A DNA stretch of 52,974 nt from Rhodospirillaceae bacterium TMED23 (GCA_002168115.1 NHCC01000012.1:204755-257728); one strand, 5' to 3'. Shown: positions 20,051-30,057, counted from the first letter of the stretch. Program-made: numbers and translations. The notes: generated by a model from the letters alone, not told the origin.

Positions 20051-20937
20051 GATATTCCAACAATCAACACTGCAAATAAAATTGTTACCTCCGTTAACTG
20101 TTGGGCTGCGCCAAGCACATCACCCGTTTGGCCTCCAATACGTGTTGCGACAAAATAAACAAAAAAACCAACCACTAATAGTGATAACCCAATTGCAATA
20201 ACTGTAATTTGAAAACCGAGAAGGAGAAACAAAATCGCTACACCAATCAAAACAGATGTTACAGCTCGATCAAGGCTAGGTTTTCCTGCACGCACACTTA
20301 AACCGTCTTCTCTTGCAACCGGAATAAAGTACATTATTGGGGGCAATGCGGCTCGAGAAGCTGATGCTGTGGCAATCACGGCGAGAGCAGTAAAAGTGAA
20401 CCCTAGTTCTATTAATTTTGCATACGCAGCCCACCTAAGTCCAAAACTAAATAGTAGCGACATAATTCCATAACTGCCTACATAACTATCACGCATAATC
20501 GATAGTTTCTCTTCACGATCAATACCACCTCCAAGGCCATCAAACGTATCAGCAAGGCCATCATCATGAAGTGCCCCTGTAAGCAAGGTCATAATTAATA
20601 GTAGTAATAATGAAAGAATCGACGCAGGAAGATCAAACCAACTAAAAAGCCAAAATACTAAAACGGACAAAAGGCCTATTACAGCGCCAGTTATTGGAAA
20701 AAATCTAGAGGCTTCAGCAATAGAGAAATCTTTTGATGTCTCACCAACATAAATTGGAATTCTAGTTAAGACGACAAAACATATTTTTAAATCAGTAAAC
20801 CAGCTTTGTTTGTTAACCTTGTTTTTTAAGCGTTCGATAAAATCCTCGTCTTCATCATAATTTTTATCTGAATTATCGTTTTCAATTATATCATTGGAGG
20901 TTTTTAAATTAGGCTTTTCAGATTTTTCCTTGTCCAA
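20047..20937 (-). CDS. cobS: Adenosylcobinamide-GDP ribazoletransferase (cobalamin synthase, CobS/CobV)
   Basis: LTRIPIYVGETSKDFSIAEASRFFPITGAVIG, LTGALHDDGLADTFDGLGGG and RDSYVGSYG. Confidence 0.96.
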   Translation of the reverse strand: MDKEKSEKPNLKTSNDIIENDNSDKNYDEDEDFIERLKNKVNKQSWFTDLKICFVVLTRIPIYVGETSKDFSIAEASRFFPITGAVIGLLSVLVFWLFSWFDLPASILSLLLLLIMTLLTGALHDDGLADTFDGLGGGIDREEKLSIMRDSYVGSYGIMSLLFSFGLRWAAYAKLIELGFTFTALAVIATASASRAALPPIMYFIPVAREDGLSVRAGKPSLDRAVTSVLIGVAILFLLLGFQITVIAIGLSLLVVGFFVYFVATRIGGQTGDVLGAAQQLTEVTILFAVLIVGIS

Positions 20938-21048
20938 CTTCTTTTCCTAAGATTTTGCTTTTACTTTTTCATCTATAGTTATAATAAAAAGATACAATTC
21001 TAATATATCATATACAATTATATTCGTTGCTTTAATGGAATTTTTTAA

Positions 21049-22071
21049 ATGAAATCTGAAAATATAGCTACACTCGACGCCGTGCGAGAATTAATAAAAT
21101 CTCTCCCAGGACCCGAAGAAAGCGCGAGTAAAGCCGCAAAATCTCACGAAGAGAACTTAACTAAACCTCAAGGTTCTCTTGGTAAGTTAGAGAATATCAC
21201 TGAATGGCTGTCAAGCTGGCAAGGAAGATATCCGGCTAAAATTGATATACCTAGAGTGATTGTTTTTGCGGGTGCTCACGGTGTAACTGCACAAGGGATA
21301 TCGGCATTTCCACCAGAAGTAAATTCACAAATGATAGAAAATTTTAAAAACGGCGGAGCTGCCATTAACCAGCTTTGCAAGGTGAACGACGCTGAATTAA
21401 AGATAATGGAAGTAGCATTAGAAATACCAACTAGAGATTTTTCATCTGAACCTGCCATGGATGACGCGGACTGCTCTGAAGCAATTGCTTTTGGAATGTC
21501 TAGTCCCGAAGTAGGTGTGGACGTGCTATGTTTGGGGGAAATGGGAATAGGTAACACCACAGCATCGGCAGCAATATGCCACGCACTTTTTGGAGGGTCG
21601 GCAAAAGATTGGGTCGGCCCTGGGACAGGAGTGCAGGGGCCAACTCTTGAAAAAAAAATTAAGATTGTCGCTGAGAGCATAATCTTACATAAGCCTATGC
21701 TGAGAGATGGATTGGAGATACTGCGTTGCTTTGGCGGTAGAGAAATGGCTTCAATTTGTGGCGCTATAATTTCTGCCAGGCTATCACGAATACCTGTAAT
21801 ATTGGATGGTTTTGTAACTTGTGCTGCAGCTGCTACGCTTCACTCACTAGACCCCAATAGCCTCGATCATTGTTTGTTTTCTCATGTATCAGCTGAACCA
21901 GGACATAGAACTTTACTGGCGAAAATGAATAAAACAGCTCTATTCGATTTTAATATGCGTTTAGGTGAGGGAACTGGTGCTGCACTTGCTATCAATTTAC
22001 TGCGAAGCGCTCTGGCTTGTCACAATGGCATGGCAACTTTCGAAGAAGCTTCCATTTCAAACAAAATATAG
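21049..22071 (+). CDS. cobT: Nicotinate-nucleotide--dimethylbenzimidazole phosphoribosyltransferase (CobT/CobU)
   Basis: LTKPQGSLGKLENI, VIVFAGAHGVTAQGISAFPPEV, GEMGIGNTTASAAI and LRLGEGTGAALA-type C-terminus. Confidence 0.96.
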   Translation: MKSENIATLDAVRELIKSLPGPEESASKAAKSHEENLTKPQGSLGKLENITEWLSSWQGRYPAKIDIPRVIVFAGAHGVTAQGISAFPPEVNSQMIENFKNGGAAINQLCKVNDAELKIMEVALEIPTRDFSSEPAMDDADCSEAIAFGMSSPEVGVDVLCLGEMGIGNTTASAAICHALFGGSAKDWVGPGTGVQGPTLEKKIKIVAESIILHKPMLRDGLEILRCFGGREMASICGAIISARLSRIPVILDGFVTCAAAATLHSLDPNSLDHCLFSHVSAEPGHRTLLAKMNKTALFDFNMRLGEGTGAALAINLLRSALACHNGMATFEEASISNKI

Positions 22072-22080
22072 AATATTTCG

Positions 22081-22827
22081 TTAGCGTCTCAAAAAACGCG
22101 AGAAGTAATTATTACCAATTGGTCTCATATAGAAAAACGCTGTCATAAAACTGATGACAATCCACATTATCACTGAAACAAAAAGAGAAAGCATAACAAA
22201 TTTTGCCGCTAACTCAGGAGACGAGGGACCAGACATAGTGCTATTAGCCACTGGCGCTCCGAAAATATGGGGAAGTGTAAGCACTATACCGCCTGAAAAT
22301 CTCAATAAATTCGCCTTACCAAATGCTATTAGCAAAAAACCAACAATGCTTAAAAATGCTGTCATTAACCACCATAATTGTCGATCCATCAAATCAGCTC
22401 GGGTAGCTCCGGGCAATTCTGCGGGCAAGCCAAGACCTGGCAAAAATGAAAAACTTAAAAAACCTGCCCCACCCCACAATAAACCTTGTAACAACGAGAC
22501 ATCACGGCCATAAATTGCAAAACCAGCAACGAGCAATAAACTGTATGCAATAGCTGTAATAATATGGGCTATAAGCGTATAGAATGATCGTTCAATGCCG
22601 TCATGCGGAGACCATTCACTTCCGTCATGAACATGGTGGGTATCTGGTTTACTAGAATTTTGGCTACTATCCTGAACCATATTTTCGGACGACTTGCTAC
22701 TACTAACCTTTTCAAAAATTTCGGCTTGAGTGATAAGGGGCTGTAAAAGGGTTAAATGCAATACAAACACTATACACCCTGCAACCAGTCCAGCCATAAG
22801 TCCTGAAAACAATAATTTAAACATCAA
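22081..22827 (-). CDS. cbtA: Cobalt transporter subunit CbtA
   Basis: Multi-spanning membrane protein; LLWGGAGFLSFSFLPGLGLPAELPG; directly follows cbtB and a cobalamin riboswitch. Confidence 0.88.
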   Translation of the reverse strand: MMFKLLFSGLMAGLVAGCIVFVLHLTLLQPLITQAEIFEKVSSSKSSENMVQDSSQNSSKPDTHHVHDGSEWSPHDGIERSFYTLIAHIITAIAYSLLLVAGFAIYGRDVSLLQGLLWGGAGFLSFSFLPGLGLPAELPGATRADLMDRQLWWLMTAFLSIVGFLLIAFGKANLLRFSGGIVLTLPHIFGAPVANSTMSGPSSPELAAKFVMLSLFVSVIMWIVISFMTAFFYMRPIGNNYFSRFLRR

Positions 22828-22835
22828 AAACTTTT

Positions 22836-23021
22836 CTAATGGCAGGGAAACGAATGAGCGTGACGTGCATCATGGGCAGCGTTGTGTATTAGATGAGCAT
22901 CCGCAAAGCCTACTCCAAGCAATAAAAAAAATCCTAAACAAATCCCACATAATGCTGGAACTATTCGTTGCACTAATTCGCCTCTATTAGTGTCTTTTAC
23001 TAAATTATTAAAATTATTCAT
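22836..23021 (-). CDS. cbtB: Cobalt transporter subunit CbtB, 61 aa
   Basis: Single TM segment plus C-terminal His motif HLIHNAAHDARHAHSFPCH. Confidence 0.9.
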   Translation of the reverse strand: MNNFNNLVKDTNRGELVQRIVPALCGICLGFFLLLGVGFADAHLIHNAAHDARHAHSFPCH

Positions 23022-23035
23022 ACGTGATCACCCTC

Positions 23036-23163
23036 CGTGTCAGATCTTATGATTGGTATCTGGCTTGCATTATGCTCACAGTTGCGGGGGCAGCTACGGA
23101 TTAGTGACTTAGTTTAACTCACCGTATTCCCAATTCATATTTAATTAGAGTACCAAAGATTAG
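23036..23163 (-). promoter_or_regulatory. Cobalamin (B12) riboswitch upstream of cbtBA
   Basis: Minus strand reads ...TTTGGTACTCT...GGGAATACGGTGAG...AATCCGTAGCTGCCCCCGCAACTGTGAGC...GCAAGCCAGATACCAATC...; this carries the conserved core GGGAAT..GGTG, CTGCCCCCGCAACTGTGA and the B12 box, with TGGT/ACCA closing P1. The Shine-Dalgarno GGAGGG follows immediately. Outer ends approximate. Confidence 0.93.
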
Positions 23164-23352
23164 ATTTAGTCAATAGAAAATTAAATTTTTTCTACTTTAT
23201 TTGTCCTAAAATAATCAATCCTTATGGTATGGATGTTTTAATAAATTTCTTTAGCGAAAAAACACTATTTTTTAAGTTTAATTTGAAAAAAACTGTGTAA
23301 TAGTTTTTACTCATAAAGAATTTGTGATTCAGTATTCGAAAGGACCATTTTT

Positions 23353-24336
23353 ATGAGTGTAAAGCATTTTCATCATCTAGCGTTAACGGTGCCTGATGTG
23401 CCTGTACAAAAAATATTTTATGAAGATTTTGGTTTGGTTGGAGAAGAAAAAAATAATCAGGCTATTATGCGTTGTATCGGGCGGGATCAAGACCAAATTA
23501 TTTTGACTGAGGGACCCGAACGAAAATTGCACCATGTTTCATACGGTAGTGATTTAAATGGTATAGCGAATATTGAAAATAATATTGATAAAAGCGAACT
23601 TGCAAAGCAAATTGATTCTCCTAAAGAGACACCATATGATGGTATTTGGTTTAAAGATTTTGAGGGCGATATTTACAATGTAAATACAAGTGCGTCTGCC
23701 CCATCAAAAGGTGGTCGTCAACCCACGATAAATCATGAGGCTTTTCAAGCGAATGGGCCAGGGCATTATAATAGAGTTAATCGAAAAGGTAGTATTGCAT
23801 ACGACACCAAACCGGAACCGCACCGACTAGGGCACATGGTTGAATTTACAACTAATTTAGAAAAGAAGATTGCTTTTTATACAGATATTATGGGTTTAAA
23901 ACTTACTGATACAAGTGAAGGTTTGATAGCATTCCTGCGTCCACCAGGAGGCAGCGATCACCATACTGTGGCTATGTTACAAAGCGATAAAACAGGCTTT
24001 CACCATGCAAGCTTTGAAGTGGATAATATTGACCACGTTGGACTTGGTGGTCAACGAATGCTCGAGAAAGGTTATAGAAATGGATGGGGGCTTGGTCGCC
24101 ACGCACTAGGCTCAAACTTCTTTTGGTATATCAGAGATCCGCATGATGGACTATGCGAGTATTTTGCAGATATGGATTATATTTCAAATGATGATGCTTG
24201 GAAACCCAGAGATTGGCCATTAGATGTAGGTTTTTATTTATGGGGGCCAAACCCGCCAGAAGAATTTGGCATGAACTATGAGGGAACAAAAAAAACTACG
24301 AAACCAAAGGCAGCTGGCAAGGGAGCCAGAGTTTAA
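23353..24336 (+). CDS. Two-domain VOC-superfamily (type I extradiol-like) dioxygenase
   Basis: HFHHLALTVPDVPVQKIFYEDFGL (domain 1) and LGHMVEFTTNLEKKIAFYTDIMGLKL...GFHHASFEV...DGLCEYFADMD (domain 2, with a plausible H/H/E metal triad). Confidence 0.8.
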   Translation: MSVKHFHHLALTVPDVPVQKIFYEDFGLVGEEKNNQAIMRCIGRDQDQIILTEGPERKLHHVSYGSDLNGIANIENNIDKSELAKQIDSPKETPYDGIWFKDFEGDIYNVNTSASAPSKGGRQPTINHEAFQANGPGHYNRVNRKGSIAYDTKPEPHRLGHMVEFTTNLEKKIAFYTDIMGLKLTDTSEGLIAFLRPPGGSDHHTVAMLQSDKTGFHHASFEVDNIDHVGLGGQRMLEKGYRNGWGLGRHALGSNFFWYIRDPHDGLCEYFADMDYISNDDAWKPRDWPLDVGFYLWGPNPPEEFGMNYEGTKKTTKPKAAGKGARV

Positions 24337-24359
24337 TTATCAAATAAAAGGAGCCTTAC

Positions 24360-24938
24360 GTGGAAAAGATTATCGTAGGTATAACTGGTTCAACAGGATC
24401 AATACTCGGTATACGTCTACTCGAAATTCTTAAAAATACTGAAGTAGAGACCCATTTAATTGTGAGCAAATGGGGACATCAAACAATGGAGCACGAGACT
24501 GATTATAGTTATGAACAAGTAACAAACTTAGCAGACGTTAACTATGGTCCTGGAGATATGGGTGCAGCGGTCTCGTCAGGATCATTCAGGACCCAAGGAA
24601 TGGTTGTTATTCCATGTTCAATGGCTAGCCTAGCTTCAATTTCAAATGGACAAGGCTCCCATTTAATACATAGAGCTGCTGATGTAATCATGAAAGAGCA
24701 GCGTAAATTAGTTCTAGTTGCAAGAGAACTACCTTTGAATCAAATTCATTTAGAAAATATGCTCAAACTAGCGAGAATGAACGTAAGTATTGTTCCCCCA
24801 ATGATGGCATTTTATAGCAACCCTAAAACAATTGAGGAAATGATAGATCATATAGTCATGCGAGTATTAGATCAATTTAATATTAAGATAGACGCGGTAC
24901 CTCGTTGGGATGGAAAAATGAAAAATCGAAATAAATAA
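24360..24938 (+). CDS. ubiX: UbiX/Pad1-family flavin prenyltransferase
   Basis: IIVGITGSTGSILGIRLLEIL, VVIPCSMASLASISNGQGSHLIHRAADVIMKEQRKLVLVARELPLNQIHLENM and VPPMMAFYSNPKTIEEM. Confidence 0.88.
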   Translation: MEKIIVGITGSTGSILGIRLLEILKNTEVETHLIVSKWGHQTMEHETDYSYEQVTNLADVNYGPGDMGAAVSSGSFRTQGMVVIPCSMASLASISNGQGSHLIHRAADVIMKEQRKLVLVARELPLNQIHLENMLKLARMNVSIVPPMMAFYSNPKTIEEMIDHIVMRVLDQFNIKIDAVPRWDGKMKNRNK

Positions 24939-24986
24939 CGTTTTTAAGATAGACCTATGTTTATTTACATTTAATAGAACACAAAA

Positions 24987-25016
24987 GAATAAGCCCCCAG
25001 AGTTGGGGGCTTATTC
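24987..25016. terminator. Bidirectional hairpin terminator between convergent genes
   Basis: Perfect 13-bp inverted repeat GAATAAGCCCCCA-GAGT-TGGGGGCTTATTC; the minus-strand side continues TTTTGTG. Lies between convergent ubiX and the permease gene. Confidence 0.88.
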
Positions 25017-25035
25017 CTTTAAACTACGTATGAAT

Positions 25036-26397
25036 TTATTCTTCTTGTGGCATAAATATATTTAAAATTGCCGCGACAAAGCCAGAAACTACAATTCCAG
25101 ATACAAATAACGGAATTGACCAAGATGCGAATACTTCGGGTGGAAATGGTCCATATTTTGCGAGACCGGCCAATTGATTCACTTGCCAAATACCTAGTCC
25201 AAGTCCAATAGATATAGCTACAATCAACATATTCCTAGCACTAAAACCCGAGTGGCTCACTAATTTCATTCCAGCAGAGACGATCATTCCAAACATAACC
25301 ACTGAAGCCCCACCTAATACGGGATAAGGTAAAGCTGCAACTAAAGCTGCTAGTTTTGGTATTAAGCCTAATAATATAAGAAATACAGCGCCAATGCTGA
25401 CAACCTGACGGCTCATAACTTTTGTATAAGAAACAAGGCCAACATTTTGACTATATGATGTATTAGGCAATCCGCCAAATAATGCCACGACCGCTGAACC
25501 AAAGCCATCAGCCATGATACCACCTTTTAACTCCTTATCTGTTGGTTCGCGATTAGCACCACCCATTGTAATCCCTGAAATATCACCTACGGTTTCAATT
25601 GTTGTAATAAAAGCCATAATGACCATTAATCCTATGAGGCTGATTGCAGCGGGACTAGTAAAGTCTAATCCAAAATATTGATCAGGGAGTCCAAACCAAC
25701 TAGCCTTGCCAATCGCAGCAACTTTCCCAGCATTAACCATGCCAAGAGGGATGGCAACAAGGTAACCAATAACCAAACCAAAGAAGATTGACGCAGCTGA
25801 CCATATACCTTTTCCGTATCTGCGAATAAGTAAAGTTACAATGATAACAAATAATGCAAGCCCCCAGTTCGAGAGACTACCAAAGCCAGTTTTACACCAT
25901 GAAGCTGCACTAGGGTATGCTCCACATCCAGCAGAATATTTTATTCCAACAGGTAACAAAGTTAGCCCGATTGTCATCACAACAACACCAGAGACTATTG
26001 GCGGAATGTACTTACGAAGTTGAGGCACAAAAAAGCCCAAAATCATTTGAAAGATACCTCCAATAATTGAGGCACCAAATACAGCAGCCAATGTCGCACC
26101 ACTCTTTAGAGCGCCAATTAATATTCCAACATAGGCAAAACTAGTTCCTTGGACAACCGGCAATCGTGATCCGATAGGGCCAATTCCAATTGTTTGAATT
26201 AGCGTGGCAACGCCGGCTGCCAGTAGAGCTATCTGAACCAATGGTGTAATGAGCTGGGGTCCACCAGCCGCCAATGCTATTAAAAGAGGTACAGTAACGT
26301 TTCCCGCAAACATGGCGAGGACATGTTGAATACCGAGCGGTATACCCTCACTCAAAGGAGGCGAATATTCAGGATTTTGTAAATCTTGATCTTCCAT
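25036..26397 (-). CDS. NCS2-family nucleobase (xanthine/uric acid/uracil) permease
   Basis: VQGTSFAYVG and NTSYSQNVGLVSYTKVMSRQV (NCS2 QNxGxxxxT motif); multi-spanning. Confidence 0.92.
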   Translation of the reverse strand: MEDQDLQNPEYSPPLSEGIPLGIQHVLAMFAGNVTVPLLIALAAGGPQLITPLVQIALLAAGVATLIQTIGIGPIGSRLPVVQGTSFAYVGILIGALKSGATLAAVFGASIIGGIFQMILGFFVPQLRKYIPPIVSGVVVMTIGLTLLPVGIKYSAGCGAYPSAASWCKTGFGSLSNWGLALFVIIVTLLIRRYGKGIWSAASIFFGLVIGYLVAIPLGMVNAGKVAAIGKASWFGLPDQYFGLDFTSPAAISLIGLMVIMAFITTIETVGDISGITMGGANREPTDKELKGGIMADGFGSAVVALFGGLPNTSYSQNVGLVSYTKVMSRQVVSIGAVFLILLGLIPKLAALVAALPYPVLGGASVVMFGMIVSAGMKLVSHSGFSARNMLIVAISIGLGLGIWQVNQLAGLAKYGPFPPEVFASWSIPLFVSGIVVSGFVAAILNIFMPQEE

Positions 26398-26633
26398 TTA
26401 GGTTCTCCTATCAATTAAATTGTTAAAAACAGTTTTTATGAAAACTCCCCTAAAATAAGCGATTTACCGATTCAAGTGAAGATATTAAAATTAAAATCTA
26501 TTATATTTCAATAAGTTAATGATTTTATTTTTAAAAATTTTCTAAAAAATCACTCTTTTCCAACCCATAATTTCGATTGAGAGCGACTCACTTGTTTTAT
26601 AGATTTACCAAAATCTATCCAAAATTATACACT

Positions 26634-27923
26634 TCACTTCTCATAGACTAATTTCCCATTAACAAATGTTGCCCGAATCGCACGATCATCGGCTAACATA
26701 ATTTGCGTAAAAAGCATTTCCGATAGATCTTCTACGTCTCGCATTCTATTCTTAATTATATCAGTGGATGACAAATCGATAATTGTAAGGTCTGCCTCAA
26801 AACCGGGTTTTATTTGGCCAATTTTATTTTCTAAGTGTAAGGCATGCGCTCCACCAAAGGTTAACCTATAAAAACTTTCGAGTGGACTTAGGGAATAATT
26901 ATTAAATTGAGCAATTTCGTAAGCAGCTTTCATCGTGGCAAAAGGCGATAAAGACGTGCCACCACCGATATCGGTTCCTAATCCTAAACGAATACCTGCA
27001 TCTTTTAGCTTTTCATATTGAAACAAGCCACTACCTAAAAATAAATTTGATGTCGGACAATGAATAATCGTTGTATCTGTAGCCGACGCTATCTCAATAT
27101 CTGACTCAGAAAAATAAATTCCATGGCCGTATAATGCACGTTTCCCTAAAAGACTAAAACTATTATAAACGTCAAGGTATGATGACGATTCTGGGAATAA
27201 ATCAGCCACCCAATCTACCTCATCAAGTTGTTCAGAAACATGGGATTGCAAATAAACATTATCATTATCAGAAAACAAAGCTCCTGCTACCTCCAGCTGA
27301 TCAGGCGTTGACGTCGGCGCAAATCTGGGCGTAACAGCGTATAAACCTCGTCCATTATTATGCCATTTATTAATAAGCTCTTGAGAGTCATCAAATGATT
27401 CCTGAGCTGTATCTAATAAAGAATCAGGAGCGTGTCGATCCATTAAAACTTTACCAGCTATTACACGCATCTCAATTCTTTGCGCCTCATAAAAAAGAGC
27501 ATCAACAGATCCTGGGTGAACTGTGCAGAAAGTTGAACTCGTTGTGTATCCATTTTTCAGAGTTTCTGAGAGAAATAATCTTGCTACAGATTGCGCGTAA
27601 TCATAGCTCGAGAATTTAATTTCTTCTGGGTAAGTATAATCATTTAGCCAATCAATGAGCTTTTTCCCATAAGACCCGATAACACTCATTTGAGGATAAT
27701 GCACATGACCATCTATAAAACCCGGTACAATTAAATCTTGTCCAAAATCAATTACTTTAGAGTTTTGTGGATAATTAATATCAGTGTGGTTTCCTACTTG
27801 AGAAATAAATCCCTTCTCAATTAATAACACACCTTTTTCCCAATATTCGTAATCGAGTTTATTATTTTTAAAAGTTAGTATTTTTCCTCTGAGAACCAAT
27901 GGTTCATCCTGCGAGGGTTCCAT
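26634..27923 (-). CDS. guaD: Guanine deaminase
   Basis: DLIVPGFIDGHVHYPQ, TSSTFCTVHPGSVDAL, LQSHVSEQLDEVDWV and RLGLGTDIGGGTSLSPFATMKAAYE. Confidence 0.95.
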   Translation of the reverse strand: MEPSQDEPLVLRGKILTFKNNKLDYEYWEKGVLLIEKGFISQVGNHTDINYPQNSKVIDFGQDLIVPGFIDGHVHYPQMSVIGSYGKKLIDWLNDYTYPEEIKFSSYDYAQSVARLFLSETLKNGYTTSSTFCTVHPGSVDALFYEAQRIEMRVIAGKVLMDRHAPDSLLDTAQESFDDSQELINKWHNNGRGLYAVTPRFAPTSTPDQLEVAGALFSDNDNVYLQSHVSEQLDEVDWVADLFPESSSYLDVYNSFSLLGKRALYGHGIYFSESDIEIASATDTTIIHCPTSNLFLGSGLFQYEKLKDAGIRLGLGTDIGGGTSLSPFATMKAAYEIAQFNNYSLSPLESFYRLTFGGAHALHLENKIGQIKPGFEADLTIIDLSSTDIIKNRMRDVEDLSEMLFTQIMLADDRAIRATFVNGKLVYEK

Positions 27924-27954
27924 GGCAGTAACACCGTTTATTGCGTTTTTTTAA

Positions 27955-27997
27955 ATTAGATTTGGAACATTGACTTTAATCAAGTTCCAAATCTAAT
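27955..27997 (-). other. Strong intergenic hairpin between the BMP solute-binding gene and guaD
   Basis: Perfect 14-bp inverted repeat ATTAGATTTGGAAC ... GTTCCAAATCTAAT, with further TTGA/TCAA pairing inside. No T-run follows on the minus strand. Confidence 0.75.
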
Positions 27998-28006
27998 ATT
28001 TAAATG

Positions 28007-29125
28007 TTATTTAGGGATTGTTCCATCAACCCCTTCAACATAGAAATTCATGCCAAGAAGCATACCATCGTCAGCCATCTTTCCTGCTGGAATCACAATC
28101 TTACCAGATTGATCCTTAATCGGTCCAGTAAACGGATGCACTGTCCCTGCTATTATTCCATCTTTAGCTTTCTCAGCCATGGCAACAACATCAGATGGGA
28201 TAGCTTTGTTATAAGGAGCCATTTTTACCATACCTGACTTAAATCCACCCCAAGTATCTTGAGAACTCCATGTTCCATCAAGCATAGCTTTGGTACGATT
28301 AATATAATATGCATTCCAGTCATCTATAATCGCCGTTAATTGGGCTTTAGGTCCAAAATTAACCATATCGGAAGCTTGACCTACAGCCCAAACTTTATTT
28401 TTTTGAGCCTGTTGAAGAGGAGCTGGGGAGTCCGTGTGTTGAAGTATCACATCTGCACCCTGAGCAATGAGAGCTTTCGCAGCATCGGCCTCTTTGCCTG
28501 GATCAAACCAAGTTGAGACCCAAACAACCTTTATCTTTATTTTTGGATTAACTGAACGCGCCGCAATAATTGTTGAATTGATTCCCCTAATTACTTCTGG
28601 GATCGGGAAAGAAGCCACATAGCCAAGAATATTAGATTTCGTCATTTTACCGGCTATCAAACCTACAACGTGTCTTCCTTCATAAAAACGTCCGGAGTAA
28701 GTTGCGAGGTTTTTTGACCGCTTATAGCCAGTCGCATGCTCAAATTTAACTTTAGGAAAACGCTTAGCAATCTTTAAAGTAGGATTCATATATCCAAAAG
28801 AAGTTGTAAAAATAAGATCATGTCCAGATCGAGCTAATTTTGTAATTACTCGCGTTGCATCTGCGCCATATGGAACCGACTCTACGTAAGTCGTTTTAAC
28901 CTTGTCGCTAAAGGTTCTAGCGATAGCTAATCGACCAGCGTTATGCTGATAAGACCATCCATGGTCTCCAATAGGCCCAACATAAACAAAACCAACTTTT
29001 GCTTTTTTCTCGGCAGCACTTCCATCAGCTGCATTAAATAACATTCCGGTTATCAGAAAGACACCAAGAATTAAACGTTTAAAAATCATTAATTTTCTCC
29101 TATCTCTTATTAAAGTTAACCACAT
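28007..29125 (-). CDS. BMP/PnrA-family ABC transporter substrate-binding lipoprotein-like protein (purine uptake by context)
   Basis: KVGFVYVGPIGDHGWSYQHNAGR and DVILQHTDSPAPLQQAQK, typical of BMP family; N-terminal export signal. Confidence 0.92.
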   Translation of the reverse strand: MWLTLIRDRRKLMIFKRLILGVFLITGMLFNAADGSAAEKKAKVGFVYVGPIGDHGWSYQHNAGRLAIARTFSDKVKTTYVESVPYGADATRVITKLARSGHDLIFTTSFGYMNPTLKIAKRFPKVKFEHATGYKRSKNLATYSGRFYEGRHVVGLIAGKMTKSNILGYVASFPIPEVIRGINSTIIAARSVNPKIKIKVVWVSTWFDPGKEADAAKALIAQGADVILQHTDSPAPLQQAQKNKVWAVGQASDMVNFGPKAQLTAIIDDWNAYYINRTKAMLDGTWSSQDTWGGFKSGMVKMAPYNKAIPSDVVAMAEKAKDGIIAGTVHPFTGPIKDQSGKIVIPAGKMADDGMLLGMNFYVEGVDGTIPK

Positions 29126-30048
29126 TAATCTGAAGCATGAAAACTTTTACCCAAGTCAGCTGGAGCATTTAACATCATCCTAGAACTATTATTTGATATA
29201 AGCACAAGAACTACTATTGTCGCAAGATAAGGTAGCATAGATAAAAATTGTGAAGCTATATCTACACCAAAACCTTGAGCGTGTAATTGAATAATTGTTA
29301 TACCTCCAAATAAGTATGCTCCAAAAAATGCCCTCCAAGCCCTCCAAGAGGCGAAGACCACCAGAGCCAACGCGATCCAACCTCTTCCCGCTGTCATACC
29401 TTCAACCCAAAGAGGCGTATATGCAAGTGATAAATAGGCTCCACCTAAACCAGCCATTGATCCACCAAATAAAATACAACCCATTCTAACCCAAACGATT
29501 GAATATCCTATTGAGTGTGCTGCATGATGATTCTCACCAACGGCTCTAATGATTAAACCCAAGCGCGTTTTATTAAAAACATAAGTGATAAGAAAAACGG
29601 CTATAACTGATAAGTATACTAAAATATCATGGACAAATAAAAGTGGTCCCAAAACTGGAATTTGTTCGAGAAATGGTACTCCAATTTTTGGAAGTCCAGA
29701 AAATGTTTTTCCAACAAATCCATGTCCTATCAATGCTGAAAGTCCCAATCCAAAGATTGTTAAAGCTAACCCAGTTGCAACCTGATTGGCTAATAATCGT
29801 AATGTTAAGAAACCAAAAATAAAAGCTGTAAGCATTCCCCCAGCAGCTCCTGAAATTATAGCCAAGGCTGCACTCTCAGTTTTGACCCCTACCGCGAATG
29901 CTATAACAGCTCCAACTATCATCATTCCCTCAACGCCAAGATTTAGAACACCAGATTTTTCAACGACTACTTCACCTGCTGCCGCAAATACTAAGGGTGT
30001 AGATGCCGTTATAATAGTCAGTAATACCGGAACAAACAATTCAGACAT
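29125..30048 (-). CDS. ABC transporter permease (BMP/nucleoside-type importer, second permease)
   Basis: TPLVFAAAGEVVVEKSGVLNLGVEGMMIVGA and SMAGLGGAYLSLAYTPLWVEGMTAGRGWIALALVVFASW. Confidence 0.93.
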   Translation of the reverse strand: MSELFVPVLLTIITASTPLVFAAAGEVVVEKSGVLNLGVEGMMIVGAVIAFAVGVKTESAALAIISGAAGGMLTAFIFGFLTLRLLANQVATGLALTIFGLGLSALIGHGFVGKTFSGLPKIGVPFLEQIPVLGPLLFVHDILVYLSVIAVFLITYVFNKTRLGLIIRAVGENHHAAHSIGYSIVWVRMGCILFGGSMAGLGGAYLSLAYTPLWVEGMTAGRGWIALALVVFASWRAWRAFFGAYLFGGITIIQLHAQGFGVDIASQFLSMLPYLATIVVLVLISNNSSRMMLNAPADLGKSFHASD

Positions 30049-30057
30049 AAATAATAC

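Noticed and set aside
26398-26633. Possible purine riboswitch or NMT1-type RNA upstream of the NCS2 permease
   Set aside because: I could not identify a conserved purine-aptamer core by eye; a cmsearch against Rfam would be decisive.
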